This document shows, piece after piece, positions 1 through 5,978 of a DNA stretch of 8,536 nucleotides (position 1 is its first letter; every line of letters starts with the position of its first letter). A model generated the notes under the pieces. It had not been told where the DNA came from. It ran no database searches and was given only the letters and a program-made list of their open reading frames with translations. This DNA is from a bacterium. GTDB lineage: Bacteria > Bacteroidota > Bacteroidia > Bacteroidales > Bacteroidaceae. The DNA lies in assembly GCA_004559785.1 (NCBI GenBank), contig SFXD01000083.1, forward strand, positions 1-8,536, read 5' to 3'. The position numbers and the translations under genes were made by a program.

Positions 1-513
1 CATCAGTTGGCGTTGCATGGGAGTAAGATGTGCCTCAGAGAAGTTTTCCATAGCGACAGGTTGCAGTTGCTTTCTTCCTCGGAATGAGAAAGCAAGGGAA
101 ATCATAGCCATAACAGCAAGCGCAAGAGACAACCGCTGATTGGACAAGCTCCATATCATTGCCGCCGAATACCGCATCTCTGTGTTGAACATCACCTTCC
201 AACGTCCATTCTCCTTTCCTACAGTATAAGTGATATACGCCCTTTCGCGCAGACGAGGCTCACGAAGAAATAGGCGAAGTGTCTCATCGCCCACTGCAAT
301 AGTCATAGTCTCACCTTCGGCATGACTTATGCTCTTGTAAGCCCGTATAGAGTCCTGGCGCATGGTCTCCACGCCCTTCTCGTTGATAGTCTTGGCGAGA
401 GCCTGCCGCATGTCGCCCTCAATCGCTCTCTCCGCACTGCGATAGCTCCCGTAGCTTGTCATCAAAGTTGTGAGACACAGGGCAATAAATATCAATATCC
501 GAAGTTCCTTCAT
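1..513 (-). CDS. Partial two-TM membrane protein, probable membrane-anchored winged-helix regulator (C-terminus off left edge)
   Basis: An uninterrupted reading frame of 171 codons starts at the ATG complementary to 511-513 and runs off the left edge without a stop. Residues about 5-22 are a hydrophobic N-terminal anchor (LRILIFIALCLTTLM). Residues about 23-125 are a polar, charged stretch that should lie in the periplasm. Residues about 128-144 form a second membrane segment (LSLALAVMAMISLAFSF), followed by the basic residues RGRK, which places the remainder in the cytoplasm. The last visible residues, HLTPMQRQLM, resemble the start of the C-terminal winged-helix DNA-binding domain found in a Bacteroidales family with this topology; this is recalled similarity, not a search result. 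The DNA-binding part lies outside the window, so the regulator role is inference; a different two-TM protein is possible. Only 1 of 17 arginine codons is AGG, unlike the plus-strand genes here. That it is a real gene is well supported; its function is not. Confidence 0.65.
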   Translation of the reverse strand, partial: MKELRILIFIALCLTTLMTSYGSYRSAERAIEGDMRQALAKTINEKGVETMRQDSIRAYKSISHAEGETMTIAVGDETLRLFLREPRLRERAYITYTVGKENGRWKVMFNTEMRYSAAMIWSLSNQRLSLALAVMAMISLAFSFRGRKQLQPVAMENFSEAHLTPMQRQLM

Positions 514-531
514 AATCAATTATTATAGTAT

Positions 532-556
532 CAAAATTACTCACTAACAAAATTAC
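532..556. repeat. 9-bp direct repeat upstream of the left-edge gene
   Basis: CAAAATTAC occurs at 532-540 and again at 548-556, a 16-bp period. On the minus strand each copy contains TAATTTTG, which fits the Bacteroidetes -7 consensus TAnnTTTG. The copies lie 19-43 bp before the start codon of the left-edge membrane protein. I found no convincing -33 TTTG at the right distance from either, so these may be alternative -7 elements, an operator repeat, or chance in AT-rich DNA. Confidence 0.4.
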
Positions 557-680
557 GCCACCATTCAGCCAATGGAGAGGGACAAGACAACAAACCATCG
601 TTTGACTGGAGGATAGGTTTCCTGCGTCCCTGCTCCTTCCACACCTTCAGTCTTTCGATGATATCCCTTCTGATTTCCAT
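537..680 (-). pseudogene. Remnant of an AAA-type ATP-binding protein (N-terminal fragment, 47 codons)
   Basis: A 47-codon frame runs from the ATG complementary to 678-680 to the TAA at 539-537. Residues 1-25 (MEIRRDIIERLKVWKEQGRR then KPILQ) match the usual opening of the Bacteroidetes AAA/DUF4143-type ATP-binding proteins as I know them: a short helix with charged residues, then RKPLxLxGARQVGKT. In this copy the similarity stops right after KPILQ, exactly where the Walker A loop should begin. The frame then enters an unrelated tail (SNDGLLSCPSPLAEWWRNFVSE) and terminates. The simplest reading is a gene that lost most of its length by deletion, leaving a decayed 5' end. It could instead be an independent small protein. 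The family match rests on about 25 residues, so it is tentative. Confidence 0.45.
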
Positions 681-758
681 AAACCGATTCTTTTGCCCAT
701 TCACACTGATAAATGCAGATTTGTGTATGTTTTATACACTTTTCCGCAGTTGTTGGTG

Positions 759-789
759 CAAAATAACATATTTCCTTTGGATTCCGCAA
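759..789 (-). promoter_or_regulatory. Possible sigma-ABfr-like promoter for the ATPase remnant
   Basis: Reading the minus strand, TTG (789-787) is followed after 20 bp by TTATTTTG (766-759). This matches the Bacteroidetes -7 consensus TAnnTTTG except for the second base. It lies about 80 bp before the ATG of the ATPase remnant and points toward it. This would be a leftover promoter of the once-intact gene. The match is imperfect and the sequence is AT-rich, so confidence is low. Confidence 0.25.
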
Positions 790-871
790 CAAAAATCCCT
801 GAAACTTTTCGCATTGTCATAAATGATATACATCAGCGAAAATAAAGGTAGTTATAGTGGCTTTCTAAAAT

Positions 872-901
872 GAGAGAAGAGAGCCAAGGCTCTCTTCTCT
901 C
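872..901 (-). terminator. Intrinsic terminator of the tRNA-Pro gene
   Basis: A perfect 14-bp inverted repeat (872-885 with 888-901) separated by only 2 nt begins 4 nt beyond the 3' end of the minus-strand tRNA. In the minus-strand transcript the hairpin is followed by AUUUUAG, a short U-run. Position and perfect pairing argue for a terminator of the tRNA transcript. With a 2-nt loop the top base pairs must open in RNA. The U-tract is short, so termination efficiency is uncertain. Confidence 0.75.
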
Positions 902-904
902 AGG

Positions 905-977
905 TCGGGATGACAAGACTCGAACTTGCGACCTCGCGCCCCCCAGACGTGTGCGCTACCAACTGCGCTACATCCCG
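905..977 (-). tRNA. tRNA-Pro, anticodon GGG
   Basis: The minus strand folds into a complete 73-nt cloverleaf. Acceptor stem CGGGATG pairs with CATCCCG; the D-arm is GCGC-AGTTGGTA-GCGC; the anticodon loop is CTGGGGG, giving anticodon GGG for proline codons CCC/CCU; the variable loop is AGGTC; the T-arm is GCAAG-TTCGAGT-CTTGT; the discriminator base is A. CCA is not encoded (the next bases are CCTG), as is common in Bacteroidetes, so it must be added after transcription. The anticodon stem CACGT/GCGCG contains an A-C mismatch at positions 28-42 and a terminal U-G pair at 31-39; all other stems pair fully, allowing one G-U at 49-65. The gene has its own promoter on the aroA side and a hairpin terminator beyond its 3' end. 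Confidence 0.93.
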
Positions 978-998
978 CTCCGTTCAATTTTGCGTTTG

Positions 999-1030
999 CA
1001 AAGGTATGCGTTTTTTTTGTTACTTGCAAA
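999..1030 (-). promoter_or_regulatory. sigma-ABfr-type promoter of the tRNA-Pro gene
   Basis: On the minus strand TTTG (1030-1027) is followed after 20 bp by TACCTTTG (1006-999), an exact match to the Bacteroidetes primary-sigma consensus TTTG-N19-21-TAnnTTTG. Transcription would start about 15 bp before the mature tRNA 5' end at 977. The element interlocks with the aroA promoter on the opposite strand. Confidence 0.75.
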
Positions 1031-1046
1031 TTTTTCCGTAACTTTG
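1016..1046 (+). promoter_or_regulatory. sigma-ABfr-type promoter of aroA
   Basis: TTTG at 1016-1019 is followed after 19 bp by TAACTTTG at 1039-1046, again an exact consensus match. The expected start of transcription, about 1053, gives a short leader of roughly 25 nt before the aroA ATG at 1079. The leader is A/T-rich with no Shine-Dalgarno motif, which is normal for Bacteroidetes. Confidence 0.75.
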
Positions 1047-1078
1047 TACTCAAATTAAGCGAAAATGATATTTATGCG

Positions 1079-2350
1079 ATGAGTATTGACATAATCCCAT
1101 CACCTAAACTGAGTGCAAAGGTCGTATTACCTGCCAGCAAAAGCATAAGCAACAGAGCCCTCATCATACATGCCTTGACACGGGACGGCATGCCTGCCTC
1201 TACCCAATCGGTCGACACCCTGAAGAATCTGTCGGACTGCGACGACACGCGCGTCATGACAAATGCCCTTGCCATGATGCCAGACGAAATTGACATCAAG
1301 GCCGCTGGTACTGCCATGAGATTCCTTTCCGCCTACCTGTCGGTAGTGCCGGGCACACATACCATAACTGGAACTGAGAGAATGAGACATCGTCCCATAG
1401 GAATACTCGTAGATGCCCTGAGGCAACTGGGGGCAGGTATCGACTATGTGGGAGAAGACGGCTTCCCTCCACTTCGCATCACTGGAGGGAGACTTGCTGG
1501 TGGCAGGATTAGGTTGCCGGGCAATGTCAGTAGTCAGTACGTCAGCGCATTGCTCATGGTAGGTCCAAGGTTAGACGAAGGGCTGACCCTTGAACTGGAG
1601 GGAGACGTAGTGAGCCGCCCCTACATAAATATGACTGCAAGTATCATGCGGCACTTTGGGGCATGTGTGGAATGGATTTCTGACCACGAGCTGCATGTCG
1701 ACAACGGAGGCTATCGGCTTTCGGGGTACCATATAGAAAGTGACTGGAGCGCGAGCAGTTATTGGTACGAGATGCTGGCTCTGTCCAAGGATCCTTCGTC
1801 GTGCGTGGTACTGCCAGGCCTGCTTGAAGACAGCCTTCAGGGCGACTCTGTGGTGAGGGAACTGTTTGAACCTTTGGGCGTGCAGACCACATTCCTCCAG
1901 GATGAAGACGGCATTGGCGGGGCTTGCCTGACAAAAAAAAGCACCCGCTGCCAGTGTATGGAGCGTGACTTGGTGAACTGCCCGGACCTTGCCCAGGCCA
2001 TGGTGGCTACGTGTGCGCTGATGGGGGTGCCTTTTCGCTTCACGGGATTGCAGAGCCTGAGAATCAAGGAGACCGACCGCCTGTCAGCCCTGCGCGTGGA
2101 ATTGTCCAAGCTTGGCTATGATGTCAGGGAGGAGGGCGGAAGTGTGCTCTGTTGGGACGGCACGAGAGTAGCAGCACAGGAATGCCCCTCGATAGACACC
2201 TACGACGACCATAGGATGGCGATGTGCATGGCTCCTGCCAGCATGGTGAAGGGCAGTATACGAATCAACAATCCCGAAGTGGTGAGCAAGTCCTACCCAG
2301 GATTCTGGAACGACCTGAGGGCTTGTGGCTTCAAGGTAATAGGGAGTTAG
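1079..2350 (+). CDS. aroA: 3-phosphoshikimate 1-carboxyvinyltransferase (EPSP synthase)
   Basis: This enzyme transfers enolpyruvate from PEP to shikimate-3-phosphate, the sixth step of the shikimate pathway to aromatic amino acids and folate precursors, in the cytoplasm. The 423-residue product has the family's usual length and all main motifs: LPASKSISNRAL (K21, S22, R26), AAGTAMRF (75-82), RPIG (105-108), SSQYVSALL (151-159, Q153 in the substrate site), CPD (D303), RIKETDRL (K330, E331, R334), DDHRMAM (376-382) and KSYPGFW (K404). The Asn that usually opens the NAGTxxR motif is Ala here (A75), probably a lineage variant. The segment DWSASSYWYEM is as I recall from Bacteroidetes versions. 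ATG 1079 is chosen because the same frame upstream runs through the tRNA gene and promoter; MSIDIIPSPK is a natural N-terminus. It has its own promoter at 1016-1046, and the next gene starts 4 nt after its stop, so the two are very likely co-transcribed. Confidence 0.96.
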   Translation: MSIDIIPSPKLSAKVVLPASKSISNRALIIHALTRDGMPASTQSVDTLKNLSDCDDTRVMTNALAMMPDEIDIKAAGTAMRFLSAYLSVVPGTHTITGTERMRHRPIGILVDALRQLGAGIDYVGEDGFPPLRITGGRLAGGRIRLPGNVSSQYVSALLMVGPRLDEGLTLELEGDVVSRPYINMTASIMRHFGACVEWISDHELHVDNGGYRLSGYHIESDWSASSYWYEMLALSKDPSSCVVLPGLLEDSLQGDSVVRELFEPLGVQTTFLQDEDGIGGACLTKKSTRCQCMERDLVNCPDLAQAMVATCALMGVPFRFTGLQSLRIKETDRLSALRVELSKLGYDVREEGGSVLCWDGTRVAAQECPSIDTYDDHRMAMCMAPASMVKGSIRINNPEVVSKSYPGFWNDLRACGFKVIGS

Positions 2351-2354
2351 GGAG

Positions 2355-2792
2355 ATGCAGTTTGCCGTATTATGCCTGGCCGGGCTCCTCCTGCTCGGCG
2401 GAGTGGCTGCCGTGGCACACCTGCTGAGGGAGAGACATTACCGAAGGAAGGTGGAGAGTGGGGAGATGAGCATGGAAGAAGTCCCTGCCGAGTCTGCCAT
2501 AGTTGACATGGAATGCTGCGGGCAGCACGAGGTGTGCGAGAAGGACAGCCTGCTTGCAGCAGTGAGCAGGGGAATAGAATACTACGATGACGAGGAACTG
2601 GACAGATTCCGTGGCAGGGATGGGGCAGGGTATGACGAAGAAGAGGCTGAGGAGTTCCGCAACATATTCTATACCATGCGTACCGACGAGGTGGCAGGAT
2701 GGGTAAGGAGTCTGCAATTGCGGCAGATTAGCCTGCCGGATCAGATAAAGGACGAAGTACTCCTCATAGTAAGGGAAAGAAGAGAAGGGTAG
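2355..2792 (+). CDS. Conserved one-TM protein with CCGxHxVCE motif, function unknown
   Basis: This is a 145-residue protein of unknown function. Residues 1-24 are a membrane segment (FAVLCLAGLLLLGGVAAVAHLL) followed by basic RERHYRRK, which predicts an N-out/C-in single-pass inner-membrane protein. Residues 30-50 are an acidic linker. C54-C55-G-x-H58-x-x-C61 lies in CCGQHEVCEK and could bind a metal or form a disulfide. The C-terminal half is acidic and helical (YYDDEELDRFRG, then FRNIFYTMRTDEVAGWVRSL, LPDQIKDEVLLIV). I recall similar proteins in other Bacteroidales as conserved hypotheticals, with the same Cys motif and the YFDDEELD and LRxDEVxxWLRSLQLR segments. Its ATG is 4 nt after the aroA stop, with GGGAG overlapping the aroA end, so translation is probably coupled. 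It precedes the T9SS genes, but any functional tie to them is speculation. Confidence 0.8.
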   Translation: MQFAVLCLAGLLLLGGVAAVAHLLRERHYRRKVESGEMSMEEVPAESAIVDMECCGQHEVCEKDSLLAAVSRGIEYYDDEELDRFRGRDGAGYDEEEAEEFRNIFYTMRTDEVAGWVRSLQLRQISLPDQIKDEVLLIVRERREG

Positions 2793-2934
2793 GCAAAAGC
2801 ATTGTTGCCCCGCAATAATAAGGCATGCGCGTACGTTATAATATATAATGTGATGGCAACCAACTGAGATGCTGAATGTACGCATTGGCAACTGGGCTTC
2901 ACGGTAGATAGTAATAGTTGACGGGAGAACGAAG

Positions 2935-5895
2935 ATGAATGTAGGAAATACATCGGGCGTAGGATATGTCCGCACAAAAGGATGGATGACCTGTGGCGTT
3001 GTGCTGCTGGCCGTGCTGTGCGTACTATGTTCGTGCTCGACGAAGAAGAACACCCCTACCACCAGGTTCTACCATGCCACTACCGCAAGGTTCAACACTC
3101 TGTACAATGGGCAGGTTGCCTTCCTTGAGGGGCAGGAGGCGCAACTAAAGGGTCATAGGGACGACTACAACCAACTGCTGCCCATGTATATGAGTACGGA
3201 CAAGAAGACGGCAGCCATAGGCAAGAGCAACTACGAGACGGCCATAACGAAAAGCGAGAAGGCGATAAAGGTACATAGCATCAAGAAGAAGCCTACGTCC
3301 AACAGCAACAAGCGGAAGACTGCCAAGGAGAAAGAGTACTTCGCGCGCAAGGAATTCAATCCATATCTCTACCATGCATGGCTCACGATGGCGGAAGCCC
3401 AGTTCAACAAGGGCGAGTTCATTGAGGCTGCCAGCACCTACAACTACATTCTGCGCCTGTATGCCACCCAGCCAGAGGTGGCGAGCGTGGCAAAAGCCAT
3501 GCTGGCAAGGTGCTACGTTGCGTTGGAATGGGCATACGATGCCGAGGATGTGCTAAGCAAGATGAAACGTGACAGCATTTCGCCCCGTGGCAGCAGGGAG
3601 AGGGACAATACCATGGCTGCATACATGATATTGACGGGAAAATACGAGGAAGCCATTCCATACCTCAAGAGCACGATAAAGCATGTCAAGCCAAAGCAAA
3701 GCAAGCCGCGGTTGAATTTCCTGCTGGGACAACTATACAAGGAGACGGGACAGAATGAACTGGCATACAGTGCCATGTCAAAGGTGATACGGTCCAATCC
3801 GCCCTATGAGACGGCTTTCAACGCACGAATCCTGCAGACCGAGGTGATGCCAAAGAGCAAGTTCAAGCAGATGATTTCAAGGCTCAAGAGGATGGCACGC
3901 AGCGACAAGAACAAGGACTATCTGGACAAGGTGTACTATGCCATGGGGAACATATACCTCAATGCGGGTGACACGCTCCATTGCATATATTCGTGGGAGA
4001 AGGGAGTCAAGGAGGCAACGAAGTCCGGACCCGACAAGGCCGTACTGCTGCTTAGGCTGAGCCAACTTTACTGGGAAAGGGAGGAGTATATCGAGGCTGC
4101 ACGTACCTACAAGGAGTGCGTTGCCATATTGGACAAGGAACATGAGGAGTACAAGGAGAGCGAAAGGAGAAGCAAGATACTGACAGAACTTGAGCCTCAC
4201 CTGAGTGCCATCAAGCTGCAGGACAGCCTTCAGGTGCTTGCCAAGATGCCGGAAGCGGAGTACATAGCGGCAATTGACAGGGTGATAGAAGAACTGAAGA
4301 AGAAGGAAAAGGAGGAGGAGAAGAAACTCGACAGTCAGAATGCACAATCCAACGTAGGCGACAGGACGGCTGGCAATGCCGCCAACGCAGGCAGGCCCAA
4401 TACGCAGGCTGGCAATGCCATGGCGGCAGGTGCAGGTACAGGCAAGTCCGGGCCATGGTACTTCTACAATCCCACCACCGTAAAAAGGGGAATGTCTGAC
4501 TTCCGCAAGAAATGGGGCAACAGGGCAAACGAGGATTTCTGGAGAATAAGCAACAAGCAGAACCTGATGGCCAAGGATGATTCCGAGGGAGGATATGACT
4601 ATGGCGACGATGAGGCTGGAGTGACAGAGGCAGGCGACTCTACCATGACCGGAGGAATGGAAGAACTGAACGACTCTCTCGCCAACGACCCTCACAACAG
4701 GGAGTATTACCTGAAGCAGATACCCTTTACGGAAGACCAACTTGCTGAGTCCAATGCCCAACTATGCAACGGACTTTACAATGCGGGCATCCTGGAGCAG
4801 GAAAAGCTGGAGGACTTCCCTCTGGCGGAGAAGACTATGCTGAGGCTGATAGCCGACTTCCCTGAGCACGAGGAAATGGACAACGTATACTACCACATGT
4901 TCCTGCTGTATGGCAGGATGGGGCAGCCAGAACAGGCAGAGCACTACAGGACTTTGCTTCTGGAGCAGTATGCGGACAGCAAGTTGGCGCAACTGATAGG
5001 CAATCCAAGGTATGAGATGATTTCGCGAAACGGAAAGCACATCGAGGACTCTGTGTACCAGGCTGCTTACCAGGCATATCAGGCTGAGAACTATGCGGAG
5101 GTGGAGAGCAACTACCAGTTCAGCACCGAGAATTTCCCGCAGGGAGCCAATAGGGCAAGGATTATGTTCGTCAGGGCAATGAGCCAGTTGTACGGCGGGC
5201 AGCGCGACTCCTTCCTCGTAACGCTGAAGGATGTGATACAGAAATTTCCCAAGGACCAGGTGACGGAACTGGCTAATGCCATAGTGAAAGGCATCAACGA
5301 AGGAAGGCCGCTGATGGACGACAGGTACGATGCCAGCAGTATATGGGGCAGAAGGACAAGGCAGTCAGGCGACAGTACGGAGGCGGCACCGGTGCTGAAT
5401 GACGACAGATACAGCAACTTTGCCTTCGTCCTGGCATATCCTACGGGGAGCGTGGATGAAGATCAGTTGCTCTTTGAAGTGGCACGCTACAACTTCACTA
5501 ACTTCATGGTAAGGAACTTCGACATAGAGTTCTCGCAGGTGCAGGGTATCAGCATGATGGCAATCAAGGGATTCCTCTCGTACGACGAGGTTCACGCCTA
5601 CGCACAGGCTCTGTATGCCGACAGCCAGATGAACGTGTTGCTGGAAGGTATGCGCAGCATGTTGATTTCGGAAGACAACCTCAAGATGATAGGTACCGAC
5701 TTCAGCTTTGATGATTACAAGGACTTCTACGACGAGAAGTTCGCGCCGCTTGAGGTGCCCGAGGACTTGCAGATAGACGAGCCTACTGACCTTGAGGTGA
5801 TAGACCCCGACGAATATGTTCCGGAGGAGAAGGACGAGGACGAAGAGGAAGGAGACAGTGGTGGTGACGTTGACGATTTCCCATACGGATTCTGA
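2935..5895 (+). CDS. porW: Type IX secretion system TPR lipoprotein PorW/SprE
   Basis: The 986-residue product is probably the T9SS-associated outer-membrane lipoprotein called PorW in Porphyromonas and SprE in Flavobacterium, needed for secretion of CTD-tagged proteins. The signal peptide spans about residues 13-33 (GVVLLAVLCVLCS) with lipobox LCS-C34, predicting lipidation at C34. The opening of the mature part (TRFYHATTARFNTLYNGQ) is a family signature. TPR-like helical pairs occupy about 140-420. A Lys/Glu-rich coiled segment (453-464) and an Ala/Gly/Asn-rich linker (about 467-505) lead into the signature GPWYFYNPTTVKRGMSDFRKKWGNR region (506-530). A second TPR set spans about 600-790, then a conserved C-terminal domain (about 825-935) and a highly acidic tail (about 943-980). 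The start at 2935 has GGGAG 7 nt upstream; M18 would remove the basic n-region of the signal peptide. porX follows 83 bp later. PorW and PorX serve the same secretion system, which supports both calls. Confidence 0.88.
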   Translation: MNVGNTSGVGYVRTKGWMTCGVVLLAVLCVLCSCSTKKNTPTTRFYHATTARFNTLYNGQVAFLEGQEAQLKGHRDDYNQLLPMYMSTDKKTAAIGKSNYETAITKSEKAIKVHSIKKKPTSNSNKRKTAKEKEYFARKEFNPYLYHAWLTMAEAQFNKGEFIEAASTYNYILRLYATQPEVASVAKAMLARCYVALEWAYDAEDVLSKMKRDSISPRGSRERDNTMAAYMILTGKYEEAIPYLKSTIKHVKPKQSKPRLNFLLGQLYKETGQNELAYSAMSKVIRSNPPYETAFNARILQTEVMPKSKFKQMISRLKRMARSDKNKDYLDKVYYAMGNIYLNAGDTLHCIYSWEKGVKEATKSGPDKAVLLLRLSQLYWEREEYIEAARTYKECVAILDKEHEEYKESERRSKILTELEPHLSAIKLQDSLQVLAKMPEAEYIAAIDRVIEELKKKEKEEEKKLDSQNAQSNVGDRTAGNAANAGRPNTQAGNAMAAGAGTGKSGPWYFYNPTTVKRGMSDFRKKWGNRANEDFWRISNKQNLMAKDDSEGGYDYGDDEAGVTEAGDSTMTGGMEELNDSLANDPHNREYYLKQIPFTEDQLAESNAQLCNGLYNAGILEQEKLEDFPLAEKTMLRLIADFPEHEEMDNVYYHMFLLYGRMGQPEQAEHYRTLLLEQYADSKLAQLIGNPRYEMISRNGKHIEDSVYQAAYQAYQAENYAEVESNYQFSTENFPQGANRARIMFVRAMSQLYGGQRDSFLVTLKDVIQKFPKDQVTELANAIVKGINEGRPLMDDRYDASSIWGRRTRQSGDSTEAAPVLNDDRYSNFAFVLAYPTGSVDEDQLLFEVARYNFTNFMVRNFDIEFSQVQGISMMAIKGFLSYDEVHAYAQALYADSQMNVLLEGMRSMLISEDNLKMIGTDFSFDDYKDFYDEKFAPLEVPEDLQIDEPTDLEVIDPDEYVPEEKDEDEEEGDSGGDVDDFPYGF

Positions 5896-5967
5896 TCGTG
5901 CATGGCAGGGAGCGTATATGCACTTGGATGAAAGGAAGAAAGAGACAGGTCTCGGATAACTAAAAAA

Positions 5968-5974
5968 AAGGAGG
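5968..5974 (+). promoter_or_regulatory. Strong Shine-Dalgarno site of porX
   Basis: AAGGAGG lies 4 nt before the porX ATG at 5979, preceded by a run of eight A. It is a near-perfect complement of the 16S rRNA 3' end. Bacteroidetes genes mostly lack such sites, so this one stands out and fixes the porX start. Confidence 0.7.
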
Positions 5975-5978
5975 AAAG

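Noticed and set aside
322..528. 68-codon plus-strand frame
   Set aside because: It lies antisense inside the better-supported minus-strand membrane protein, which has coherent hydrophobic segments and no stop over 171 codons.
565..792. 75-codon minus-strand frame
   Set aside because: It overlaps the 47-codon frame whose start resembles an ATPase family; the longer frame shows no recognisable composition or motif.
870..1058. Short frames on both strands over the tRNA
   Set aside because: They are translations of the terminator hairpin and tRNA, with no protein-like features.
926..1078. N-terminal extension of aroA to an ATG at 926
   Set aside because: The extension would translate the reverse strand of the tRNA gene and both promoters, and AroA proteins begin close to the motif at LPASKS; ATG 1079 fits.
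2793..2934. Promoter or riboswitch in the gap before porW
   Set aside because: No TAnnTTTG element and no recognisable aptamer; only a bulged 8-bp inverted repeat (2825-2834 with 2878-2885) around an AT-rich stretch.
2370..3062. 230-codon minus-strand frame
   Set aside because: Shadow of the 145-aa gene and the start of porW; Cys/His/Phe-rich composition typical of antisense translation.
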